Assembly (NCBI GenBank): GCA_023387715.1
Contig: JAEWHQ010000337.1
Coordinates: 1-5,772 of the forward strand
Reading direction: 5' to 3'
Source: Pseudomonadota bacterium
GTDB taxonomy: Bacteria > Pseudomonadota > Alphaproteobacteria > Rhizobiales > Rhizobiaceae
DNA: 5,772 bases
Positions 1 through 5,772 of the stretch are shown here, piece after piece. The notes below the pieces were generated by a model that searched no databases, was not told where the DNA came from, and saw nothing but the letters and a program-made list of their open reading frames with translations. The position numbers and the translations under genes are program-made. Numbering within the stretch: position 1 is the first letter of the stretch; each line of letters begins with the position of its first letter.

Positions 1-708
1 TTGCAGGGCAAGTCGATCCAGCACGAGTTCTGCCATCTGCTCAACACTTTGCTTGATAGCGCTAAACAGGTGGTTGTTGCTGCTGATCGCCCGCCTTCAG
101 AACTGGAATCGCTTGATGTTCGCGTTCGCTCCCGTTTGCAGGGTGGTGTAGCGCTGGAAGTCGCGGCACCTGATTATGAAATGCGCCTTGAAATGCTCAA
201 GCGTCGTTTGGTTGCAGCCCAGGTTGAAGATTACACCCTCAATATTTCGGAAGAAATTCTGAGCCATGTGGCTCGTACCGTAACCGGTTCGGGGCGTGAA
301 CTTGAAGGTGCGTTCAACCAGCTCTTGTTCCGTCAGTCTTTCGAGCCTGATCTTTCTATCGACCGCGTTGACGAATTGCTTGGGCATTTGACCCGCGCCG
401 GTGAGCCAAAACGTATCCGCATTGAAGAAATTCAGCGCATCGTTGCCCGCCATTATAATGTGTCGAAGCAGGATTTGCTCTCGAGCCGCCGTACCCGCAT
501 CATCGTAAAGCCGCGTCAGGTGGCGATGTATCTGGCGAAAATGCTCACCCCGCGTTCCCTGCCGGAAATCGGCCGTCGCTTTGGCGGACGTGATCATACA
601 ACGGTTTTGCATGCTGTGCGTAAGATCGAAGATCTGGCCGGTGCCGACACCAAATTGGCGCAGGAATTGGAGCTGTTGAAGCGTCTGATCAACGATCAGG
701 CAGCGTAA
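1..708 (+). CDS. dnaA: Chromosomal replication initiator DnaA, C-terminal part (5' end outside window)
   Basis: DnaA is the AAA+ ATPase that binds DnaA boxes, opens the origin and helps load the helicase. The visible 235 residues cover the second half of the AAA+ domain and all of the DNA-binding domain IV; the nucleotide-binding Walker motifs lie before the left edge. Residues are numbered from the window edge. Sensor I is at 26-32 (VAADRPP), the arginine finger is R45 in VRSRLQGG, and the sensor II arginine is R99 in GRELEGAF. Domain IV runs from about 137. It contains the helix-turn-helix and the DnaA signature [11 protein letters not shown] at 195-205, where D198, H199, T200 and R164 match the known DnaA-box contacts of E. 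coli DnaA. The first codon is TTG, but it is almost certainly an internal leucine just after the Walker B region, not a start. The C-terminus is intact. A probable terminator follows, so dnaA and dnaN are likely transcribed separately. Confidence 0.97.
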   Translation: MQGKSIQHEFCHLLNTLLDSAKQVVVAADRPPSELESLDVRVRSRLQGGVALEVAAPDYEMRLEMLKRRLVAAQVEDYTLNISEEILSHVARTVTGSGRELEGAFNQLLFRQSFEPDLSIDRVDELLGHLTRAGEPKRIRIEEIQRIVARHYNVSKQDLLSSRRTRIIVKPRQVAMYLAKMLTPRSLPEIGRRFGGRDHTTVLHAVRKIEDLAGADTKLAQELELLKRLINDQAA

Positions 709-728
709 AGCGGCTTTAAAAGCACAAG

Positions 729-737
729 TTATCAACA
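729..737 (+). promoter_or_regulatory. Candidate DnaA box (TTATCAACA)
   Basis: TTATCAACA differs at one position (the sixth) from the consensus DnaA box TTATCCACA. It lies 21 bp after the dnaA stop codon and directly before the terminator hairpin. A weaker resemblance, ATATCCACG at 748-756 with two mismatches, overlaps the left arm and loop of that hairpin. A single one-mismatch 9-mer can occur by chance, so binding is inferred only from its position beside dnaA. Confidence 0.3.
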
Positions 738-739
738 TA

Positions 740-786
740 AAGCCCGCATATCCACGGTTGATGTGGTTGTGCGGGCTTGCTTTCTT
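740..786 (+). terminator. Probable Rho-independent terminator of dnaA
   Basis: AAGCCCGCA (740-748) pairs perfectly with TGCGGGCTT (770-778), a 9-bp GC-rich stem. Inside it a T-G wobble and an A-T pair continue the helix. After one T-T mismatch, CCAC (752-755) pairs with GTGG (763-766) around a 7-nt loop. The 3' side is GCTTTCTT, a broken and rather short T tract, so termination may be incomplete. The hairpin starts 31 bp after the dnaA stop codon, as expected for a dnaA terminator. Confidence 0.6.
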
Positions 787-841
787 GGCTAGTTTTCTGC
801 CACTTTACTATCCCTTGGGGCGGTCATTCGCCCAGCCAGTC

Positions 842-856
842 GCGCAAGGCTTGCGC
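842..856. repeat. 15-bp perfect dyad upstream of dnaN
   Basis: GCGCAAG (842-848) and CTTGCGC (850-856) are exact reverse complements around a single G at 849. The dyad ends 59 bp before the chosen dnaN start. As DNA it looks like an operator for a dimeric regulator; as RNA it would fold into a 6-bp hairpin with a 3-nt loop in the dnaN leader. No regulator can be named from the sequence. Confidence 0.5.
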
Positions 857-915
857 TTCGTATGAAACGATGGTGCGGCGTCTTGTGTGACCAGAAGTCA
901 GCGAGTTCGTTTATC

Positions 916-2034
916 ATGCGTGTTACTCTGGAACGTTCCAATCTTCTGAAATCTCTCAACCATGTTCATCGTGTTGTGGAGCGCCGTAACACGATTCCTA
1001 TTTTGTCCAACGTGTTGCTGCATGCCGAAGGCGGAAGCCTTGCGATGAAGGCAACCGATCTGGATTTGGAGATTAATGAAGCAACCGCAGCAATGGCTGA
1101 AGAAGCCGGCGCTACCACTGTCCCTGCCCATCTGCTTTATGACATTGTGCGTAAATTGCCTGATGGTGCCGAGGTGCAGCTTGCAACCAATCCTGACGGT
1201 AATTCGGTTTCGGTCATTTCCGGCCGTTCGTCTTTCCGTTTGCAGTGCCTGCCGCAGTCCGATTTTCCGGAACTGACAGCGGGAAGCTTCACCCATAGCT
1301 TTGTCATGAAGGCACTGGATTTCAAACGTCTGATTGATCGCACCCAGTTTGCGATTTCAACGGAAGAAACGCGCTATTACCTCAATGGTATTTACCTTCA
1401 TGCAATTGAAAGCGATGGCCAGCTGAAATTGCGCGCTGTTGCCACCGACGGTCACCGTCTGGCACGCGCCGAACTGGAAGCGCCAAGCGGTGCGGAAGGT
1501 ATGCCGGGCATTATCATCCCGCGTAAAACCGTTGCTGAATTGCAGAAACTGGTAGATGCACCCGATACAGATGTCACCATTGAATTGTCGGATGCAAAAA
1601 TCCGCTTCACCATTGGTTCGATTGTTCTCACCTCAAAACTGATTGACGGTACATTCCCTGATTATCAGCGGGTGATTCCATCCGGCAATGACAAGAAACT
1701 GGTGATTGACCGCCAGAATTTTGCTTCATCGGTGGATCGCGTTTCGACGATTTCGAGCGAGCGTGGCCGTGCGGTTAAACTGTCGATCAGCGATGGTCAG
1801 CTGACCCTGACAGTGAACAATCCGGATTCGGGTTCTGCGACCGATGAACTGGCCGCTGATTATGATGCCGATCCGATTGAAATCGGTTTCAACTCGAAAT
1901 ATCTGCTCGACATTACCAGCCAGCTTTCCGGTACGGATGCCGTGTTCATGCTGGCCGATGCAGGCTCTCCGACAGTGGTGCGCGACACCGGTGACGAAGA
2001 TGTTCTGTATGTCTTGATGCCGATGCGCGTATAG
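916..2034 (+). CDS. dnaN: DNA polymerase III beta subunit (sliding clamp)
   Basis: DnaN forms the ring-shaped homodimer that encircles DNA and tethers polymerase III and other replication and repair proteins. From the ATG at 916 the protein is 372 residues, the usual family length for three clamp domains of about 120 residues each. Diagnostic segments are ATDGHRLA at 176-183, FPDYQRVIP at 247-255 and the C-terminal VLMPMRV at 366-372. The first and last form the hydrophobic pocket that binds clamp-interacting peptides. An in-frame ATG at 862 would add 18 residues (MKRWCGVLCDQKSASSFI) that precede the normal MRVTLERS start of rhizobial DnaN, so I prefer 916 even though no strong Shine-Dalgarno precedes either start. 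recF begins 8 nt after the stop, so the two are probably co-transcribed. Confidence 0.97.
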   Translation: MRVTLERSNLLKSLNHVHRVVERRNTIPILSNVLLHAEGGSLAMKATDLDLEINEATAAMAEEAGATTVPAHLLYDIVRKLPDGAEVQLATNPDGNSVSVISGRSSFRLQCLPQSDFPELTAGSFTHSFVMKALDFKRLIDRTQFAISTEETRYYLNGIYLHAIESDGQLKLRAVATDGHRLARAELEAPSGAEGMPGIIIPRKTVAELQKLVDAPDTDVTIELSDAKIRFTIGSIVLTSKLIDGTFPDYQRVIPSGNDKKLVIDRQNFASSVDRVSTISSERGRAVKLSISDGQLTLTVNNPDSGSATDELAADYDADPIEIGFNSKYLLDITSQLSGTDAVFMLADAGSPTVVRDTGDEDVLYVLMPMRV

Positions 2035-2042
2035 TTGATGAT

Positions 2043-3206
2043 TTGAGCACGTCGGGTGATCATAAAAGCCGTCTGGACCGGGTTTCGGTCCGGCGGCTTA
2101 AGCTTAATAATTTTCGCAATTACGATGTGCTGAACCTGTCTTTAGGGGCAGGCCATGTGGTGCTGACGGGCGATAATGGCTCTGGCAAAACCAATCTTTT
2201 AGAAGCTGTTTCTTTTCTGTCGCCCGGTCGCGGTTTGCGCCGTGCTGCTTATGGTGATGTGTCGCGTCATGATGCTGCCGATGGCTTTGCCATTCATGCG
2301 ACCTTGGAAAATGATCTTTATGGCGAGGCCGAAATCGGCACCGGCACGGCTGGCAATAATGCCGGTGAAGCAGGGCGGCGGGTGCGTATCAACGGCTCCA
2401 CCACTGCTGCCGATGAATTGTTAAATTATGCCCGTATCTTATGGCTGACGCCGTCACAAGACGGACTTTTTACCGGTGGCTCCGGTGATCGCCGCCGTTT
2501 TCTTGATCGGATGGTACTGGCTATTGATACCGGCCACGGCAAACGGGTGGTGGATTATGAAAAATCCATGCGCAGTCGCAACCGTTTGCTGAGCGATGGC
2601 GTGAGTGATCCGCAATGGCTTGATGCGATTGAGAATCAGATGGCAGAACTTGCCATTGCTATTGCAGCAGCGCGTGCCGAAATGATGCGGCTTATCAAAA
2701 CCATGATTGAGCATATGCCGGACGACAGCCCGTTTCCGAAAGCGGATTGTTTTCTGGAAGGCACGCTGGAGCAGCGAATCGGGCTTGAGGCAGCCCTTGA
2801 TCTGGAAGAAGATTTCCGCCGCAGTTTGCGTGACGGGCGGATGCGCGACAGAGCCAGCGGCCGCACGCTTGATGGACCGCACCGCACCGAGATGATTGTG
2901 CATCACCGGCCTAAGCAAATGCCTGCGGCTTTGTGTTCGACAGGCGAGCAGAAAGCCTTGCTGATCGGGTTGGTGCTGGCTCATGCACGTTTGACCGGCG
3001 AGCTGTCACGCATGGCGCCGATCCTGCTCTTGGATGAAATCGCTGCTCATCTTGATACAGGGCGCCGTGCAGCGCTGTTTGGCATTCTGGATGATCTTGG
3101 CTGTCAGGCATTTATGACTGGCACTGACAGGGCTTTATTTGAAACTCTGCATGGCGATGCACAGTTCTTTCAGGTATCCTGCGGAGCATTGACCCCCTAT
3201 AGCTGA
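2043..3206 (+). CDS. recF: DNA replication and repair protein RecF
   Basis: RecF is a cytoplasmic SMC-like ATPase that, with RecO and RecR, helps load RecA at single-strand gaps and stalled forks. The 387-residue product is of normal length. The N-terminal strand RRLKLNNFRNY (17-27) leads into Walker A GDNGSGKT (43-50). The family motif GGSGDRRRFLDR is at 145-156, GPHRTEM at 278-284, the ABC-type signature STGEQKALL at 299-307, and Walker B PILLLDEIAAHLD at 326-338. A Gly/Ala/Asn-rich stretch at about 99-111 before RVRING looks like a flexible loop. The start is TTG at 2043; no in-frame ATG or GTG lies nearby, and an ATG at 2038 is in another frame and stops at once. No clear Shine-Dalgarno is visible, so translation may depend on coupling to dnaN, which ends 8 nt upstream. 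Confidence 0.95.
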   Translation: MSTSGDHKSRLDRVSVRRLKLNNFRNYDVLNLSLGAGHVVLTGDNGSGKTNLLEAVSFLSPGRGLRRAAYGDVSRHDAADGFAIHATLENDLYGEAEIGTGTAGNNAGEAGRRVRINGSTTAADELLNYARILWLTPSQDGLFTGGSGDRRRFLDRMVLAIDTGHGKRVVDYEKSMRSRNRLLSDGVSDPQWLDAIENQMAELAIAIAAARAEMMRLIKTMIEHMPDDSPFPKADCFLEGTLEQRIGLEAALDLEEDFRRSLRDGRMRDRASGRTLDGPHRTEMIVHHRPKQMPAALCSTGEQKALLIGLVLAHARLTGELSRMAPILLLDEIAAHLDTGRRAALFGILDDLGCQAFMTGTDRALFETLHGDAQFFQVSCGALTPYS

Positions 3207-3208
3207 GG
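3205..3208 (+). promoter_or_regulatory. Ribosome binding site deciding the TTG start at 3216
   Basis: GAGG lies 7 nt before the TTG at 3216 and overlaps the last two bases of the recF stop codon. The spacing is near optimal and supports TTG as a real start. The next in-frame ATG codes for Met20, inside the conserved N-terminal helix. Confidence 0.6.
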
Positions 3209-3215
3209 CAAAAAC

Positions 3216-3974
3216 TTGAGCAATTCCCCTTTTTCCGAATTGGAACTGGAGCGCTATGCGCGCCACATCATCATGCGGGAAATTGGCGGTGCGGGTCAGC
3301 AAAAATTAAAAAAAGCACGCGTTCTGGTGGTGGGCGCAGGCGGGCTTGGTTCGCCAATCCTGCAATATCTGGCAGCCGCAGGTGTCGGCACCCTTGGGCT
3401 TGTCGATGATGACCATGTGTCTCTTTCCAATTTGCAACGGCAGATTATCCATGACACGGCTGCTATCGGTCAGCCGAAGGTGGAAAGTGCGCTGCGTTCC
3501 ATTGCGCGGCAAAACCCGCATATATCGGTGGAAGCCCATTGCCTGCGCTTGAACCATGACAATGCAAGCGCATTGATTGAAAATTACGATATTGTCGTTG
3601 ATGGCTGCGATAATGCCGAAACGCGCTATATGTTGGCCGAAGTTTGTGAGGTGCTTGAGCGCCCGCTTGTTTCGGGTGCCATCGGTCGTTTTGACGGCAC
3701 TGTCACTGTGCTGATGCCCTATGCAAAAGATGAGACAGGCAGGCTCAATCCGCGTTACCGGGATTTGTTTCCTGTTTCCCCGCCTGCGGGCTCAGTGCCT
3801 GCTTGTGCCGAGGCTGGTGTCTTGGGCGTTTTGCCCGGCATTATCGGCTCATTAGAGGCGATGGAAGTGATTAAACTCATTACCGGCATTGGTGAGCCGC
3901 TTGTCGGCAGGCTGCTGCTTTATGATGCTTTAGCCTGCCGTTTTGAAACTATTCGCTATAAGCGCAAGCTTTAA
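3216..3974 (+). CDS. ThiF/MoeB/HesA-family adenylyltransferase (E1-like)
   Basis: Family members adenylate the C-terminal Gly-Gly of a ubiquitin-like sulfur carrier: MoaD for molybdopterin, or ThiS for thiamine. The 252-residue protein shows the N-terminal RYARHIIMREIGGAGQ (13-28), the nucleotide-binding loop GAGGLGSP (40-47), DDDHVSLSNLQRQ (64-76), and VVDGCDN (127-133), whose Asp-Asn pair is typical of the family. The conserved cysteine is C197 in VPACAEAGVLG. The two CxxC pairs that bind structural zinc in E. coli MoeB are absent: RYRD stands at 180-183 in place of CYRC, and the chain ends at KRKL before the second pair. There is no rhodanese domain. MoeB is the most likely label by family and locus, but ThiF or another carrier partner cannot be excluded, so no symbol is given. 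It starts 9 nt after recF and is probably in the same operon. Confidence 0.85.
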   Translation: MSNSPFSELELERYARHIIMREIGGAGQQKLKKARVLVVGAGGLGSPILQYLAAAGVGTLGLVDDDHVSLSNLQRQIIHDTAAIGQPKVESALRSIARQNPHISVEAHCLRLNHDNASALIENYDIVVDGCDNAETRYMLAEVCEVLERPLVSGAIGRFDGTVTVLMPYAKDETGRLNPRYRDLFPVSPPAGSVPACAEAGVLGVLPGIIGSLEAMEVIKLITGIGEPLVGRLLLYDALACRFETIRYKRKL

Positions 3975-4939
3975 TATTGATTATTGCGATCGACGATATT
4001 TTGCAAAGCTTCGCCGCGCTCGAAAGCTTCAATCTGCTCGATGATTGCCGGCACCAAAGCATTGGCCGAAGAGGCGGCCGCCGCATGCGGGGTGATGGTC
4101 ACTTTCGGGTGTGACCAGAGCGGATTGTCAGCCGGCAATGGCTCTTGCTGGAAAACGTCAAGCGTGACAGTGGACAACATGCCACGATCAAGCGCTGCCA
4201 GAATATCGGCTTCATTTTGCGAGCCGCCACGTCCGGCATTGATTAAAATAGGCGCGCCCAGTGGGCCTTCTTCTTTCATTTGCGCAAACATCGACATCGA
4301 CAACAGACCTTTGGTGTCTGGTGTGAACGGCAAAAGAGACACAAAAATATCAGCGGTTTTTAAAAATTCTTTGAAGCCTTCAGCCCCGTGATAGGTGGTG
4401 ACACCATCAAGCTGGCGCTCACGACGGCTCCAGCCTGTAACATTGAAACCGATATTCATCAGTTTTTCTGCGGCATCGCTGCCAAGCACGCCAAGCCCCA
4501 AAATACCGACGGTCACTTCGTTGGCAGCAGGCTGGCGGCGGTCTTCATGCCAGATTTTTTCGCTCTGTTGTTGGCGATAACGTCCACCTAAACGATGATG
4601 GTCAAGCACCTGCCAAACGACATATTCCGTCATGCGCATGGTCAGATCAGGCGAAATAATGCGCACAATCGGCACATCCGGAATAAACGGATCATGAAAA
4701 ACATGATCAACACCGGCACCCAGCGAGATGATCAGTTTCAGATTAGGCAGATCTTTCAGTGAGCCGGGCTGTTGTTTCCAAACGGCTGCATAATGCACAT
4801 CTTCGCGGTTGAAATTATCATCCGGCAAAACAATGCTTCTGTCTTTGGCTTTACCTGCAAAGCTTTCCTTCCAGATGGTCGGATCCCAGCTGGTGATTGA
4901 AAGCAGAATTTTGCCTGATTTTACGTCTTGCTCGCTCAT
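3971..4939 (-). CDS. D-2-hydroxyacid dehydrogenase, glyoxylate/hydroxypyruvate reductase A type
   Basis: This 322-residue cytoplasmic NAD(P)H-dependent enzyme probably reduces glyoxylate, hydroxypyruvate or a related 2-keto acid to the D-hydroxy acid. Substrate-domain features include ISLGAGVDHVF (71-81) and the family's MTEYVVWQVL (103-112). The Rossmann loop GILGLGVLG is at 145-153 (GxGxxG from G148). The catalytic residues fit the family: R237 in NAGRG, E266 in DVFQQEPLP and H285 in TPHAAA. The layout and the short loop after the nucleotide-binding motif resemble E. coli GhrA more than phosphoglycerate dehydrogenase, since there is no C-terminal ACT domain. The ATG at 4939 overlaps the upstream ABC gene's TGA as ATGA and has a strong ribosome binding site. 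Its stop interlocks with the stop of the convergent plus-strand gene. The exact substrate cannot be read from the sequence. Confidence 0.9.
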   Translation of the reverse strand: MSEQDVKSGKILLSITSWDPTIWKESFAGKAKDRSIVLPDDNFNREDVHYAAVWKQQPGSLKDLPNLKLIISLGAGVDHVFHDPFIPDVPIVRIISPDLTMRMTEYVVWQVLDHHRLGGRYRQQQSEKIWHEDRRQPAANEVTVGILGLGVLGSDAAEKLMNIGFNVTGWSRRERQLDGVTTYHGAEGFKEFLKTADIFVSLLPFTPDTKGLLSMSMFAQMKEEGPLGAPILINAGRGGSQNEADILAALDRGMLSTVTLDVFQQEPLPADNPLWSHPKVTITPHAAAASSANALVPAIIEQIEAFERGEALQNIVDRNNQY

Positions 4940-5772
4940 TGATTAACTCCCCCCTTATCAGCAGTTTCCATATGAAAAGCTGCTGCCATCAGTGCTTTAG
5001 TATAATCCGTTTCCGGTTCAGAGAAGACTTTCTCTGACGGGCCATATTCCACCGCCTCGCCATTGCGCATCACCAGCACATCATTGGCCAAGGCGCGCAC
5101 GACTTTCAGATCGTGGCTGATGAAAAGATAAGCCAGATTATGCTTGGCTTGCAAATCGCGCAGCAAATCCACCACCTGTGCCTGTACGCTCATGTCGAGC
5201 GCAGAGGTTGGTTCATCCAGCATAACGAATTTAGGATTAAGCACCATCGCGCGGGCTATGGCGATGCGCTGGCGCTGGCCGCCTGAAAACTCATGCGGAT
5301 AACGGAAGCGGACTTCGGGGTCGAGTTTCACTTCGCGCAAAGCGTCCACCACGCGTTGGTCGCGTTCGTCATGGTTAAGTTTCGGCTCGTGTACCAGCAG
5401 GCCTTCGGAGATAATTTCACCCACCGGCATACGCGGGCTGAGCGAGCCAAACGGGTCTTGAAACACAATCTGCATTTCACGGCGCAGCGGGCGCATATCG
5501 GCAAAGCTATATTGATTGATATCGCGGCCATCAAAACGAATATCGCCTTGGCTGGAGATCATACGTGAAAGTGCCAGCCCCAAAGTGGTTTTGCCGGAAC
5601 CTGATTCTCCCACCACGCCCAGCGTCTGACCGGCGCGCAATTCCACATTAATGCCGTTGACGGCTTTGACATGGCCGACGGTCTTGCGCATGAAGCCTTT
5701 TTTAATCGGGAACCAGACTTTGATATCGCGCCCCTGGATCACAACAGGTGCCGATGTATCGGAGCGCGGTGG
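4936..5772 (-). CDS. yejF: Peptide ABC transporter ATP-binding protein, YejF type, C-terminal part (5' end outside window)
   Basis: This is the nucleotide-binding subunit that powers import of peptides through an inner-membrane YejBE-type permease. The reading frame is open to the right edge, giving 278 visible residues; a GTG at 5742 is internal (Val), because coding with a Pro-rich linker continues upstream of it. Residues are numbered from that GTG. IKVWFPIKKGFMRKTVGHVKAV at 7-28 is typical of the second ABC domain of YejF. Walker A GESGSGKT is at 45-52, the Q-loop glutamine is Q95 in VFQDPFGSLSPR, the signature FSGGQRQR is at 152-159, Walker B FVMLDEPTSALD is at 172-183 and the switch histidine is H210. 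All catalytic motifs are intact. YejF usually has two fused ABC modules, so an N-terminal module is expected beyond the window. An oligopeptide/dipeptide (OppF/DppF) subunit is the alternative. It is the upstream gene of a coupled pair with the dehydrogenase. Confidence 0.88.
   Translation of the reverse strand, partial: PPRSDTSAPVVIQGRDIKVWFPIKKGFMRKTVGHVKAVNGINVELRAGQTLGVVGESGSGKTTLGLALSRMISSQGDIRFDGRDINQYSFADMRPLRREMQIVFQDPFGSLSPRMPVGEIISEGLLVHEPKLNHDERDQRVVDALREVKLDPEVRFRYPHEFSGGQRQRIAIARAMVLNPKFVMLDEPTSALDMSVQAQVVDLLRDLQAKHNLAYLFISHDLKVVRALANDVLVMRNGEAVEYGPSEKVFSEPETDYTKALMAAAFHMETADKGGVNQ
4947..4956 (-). promoter_or_regulatory. Strong Shine-Dalgarno for the hydroxyacid dehydrogenase gene
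   Basis: On the minus strand AAGGGGGGAG sits 7 nt before the ATG at 4939. It lies inside the last codons of the upstream ABC transporter gene, where it encodes Lys-Gly-Gly. Together with the ATGA overlap it suggests efficient, translationally coupled re-initiation. Confidence 0.65.

Larger units (their letters stand above)
709..915. other. dnaA-dnaN intergenic region (207 bp)
   Basis: This is the only sizeable non-coding stretch in the window. From left to right it carries a near-consensus DnaA box, a terminator-like hairpin, a weak 5-bp inverted repeat (GGGCG at 818-822 with CGCCC at 829-833) and a 15-bp dyad shortly before dnaN. A dnaN promoter should lie between about 779 and 900, but I see no convincing one. 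TTGGCT at 785-790 with TATCCC at 809-814 (18-nt spacer) is the best pair and is poor. There is no tRNA and no visible AT-rich unwinding element of the kind expected in a full replication origin. Confidence 0.7.

Noticed and set aside
713..723. Short inverted repeat GCTTT-A-AAAGC after the dnaA stop
   Set aside because: Five AT-rich pairs with a 1-nt centre are expected by chance and too short to form a stable RNA stem.
97..738. 213-codon open frame on the minus strand opposite dnaA
   Set aside because: It lies almost wholly antisense to the clearly conserved dnaA, starts within the terminator hairpin and has no recognisable domain. It is a by-product of codon bias.
862..915. Longer DnaN starting at 862
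   Set aside because: The extra 18 residues do not fit the normal DnaN N-terminus; MRVTLERSNLLKSL from 916 does.
2454..2984. 176-codon open frame on the minus strand inside recF
   Set aside because: It is antisense to conserved RecF motifs, its composition (rich in His, Gln and Arg) is typical of shadow frames, and it has no family resemblance.
4003..4038. Imperfect 18-bp direct repeat AAAGCTTC...GCTCG
   Set aside because: It lies in the coding sequence for EAFERGEAL near the dehydrogenase C-terminus and comes from repeated Glu-Ala codons.
3984..4391. 135-codon plus-strand open frame opposite the hydroxyacid dehydrogenase
   Set aside because: It covers the catalytic Arg, Glu and His region of the real minus-strand gene, and its Ser/Cys-rich product resembles no known protein.
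5740..5742. GTG as the start of the ABC transporter gene
   Set aside because: The frame stays open to the right edge and encodes a plausible linker, and YejF-type proteins carry another ABC module upstream. The gene is cut by the window.

Overview
The window is a conserved chromosomal housekeeping locus: the replication genes dnaA (3' part), dnaN and recF, then a ThiF/MoeB-type adenylyltransferase gene. Facing them on the minus strand are a 2-hydroxyacid dehydrogenase gene and the 3' end of a yejF-type peptide ABC transporter gene. The proteins look alphaproteobacterial, order Hyphomicrobiales (Rhizobiales). The DnaA C-terminus and DnaN closely resemble, from memory, those of the Brucella/Ochrobactrum group. 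GC content looks close to half by eye, lower than typical Brucella or Rhizobium, so a lower-GC relative in the Brucellaceae/Bartonellaceae neighbourhood is a reasonable guess. No database search was possible.

Layout. Positions 1-708 (+) are the end of dnaA, running in from the left edge. Positions 709-915 are the only real intergenic gap. It holds a probable intrinsic terminator (740-786), one near-consensus DnaA box (729-737) and a 15-bp perfect dyad (842-856). dnaN (916-2034), recF (2043-3206) and the thiF/moeB-like gene (3216-3974) follow on the plus strand with gaps of only 8 and 9 nt, so they look like one transcript. The thiF/moeB-like gene meets the minus-strand dehydrogenase gene (3971-4939) tail to tail, sharing a TTAA tetranucleotide that supplies both stop codons. 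The dehydrogenase start overlaps the yejF stop (4936-5772, cut by the right edge) in an ATGA junction, so those two genes form a second operon, probably the end of a yejABEF-type cluster beyond the window.

How the genes fit together. DnaA initiates replication, DnaN is the polymerase clamp, and RecF loads recombination proteins at gaps and stalled forks. These three form the classic dnaA-dnaN-recF block. The downstream E1-like enzyme activates a sulfur-carrier protein for molybdopterin or thiamine synthesis and has no evident link to replication. The opposing pair concerns glyoxylate/hydroxypyruvate-type reduction and peptide uptake.

I found no sign of a new biological system, mobile element, CRISPR array, RNA gene or recent transfer. 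The items worth a second look are small: the dnaA-dnaN intergenic signals, two successive TTG starts, loss of the zinc-binding cysteines in the MoeB-like protein, and the interlocked convergent stops.
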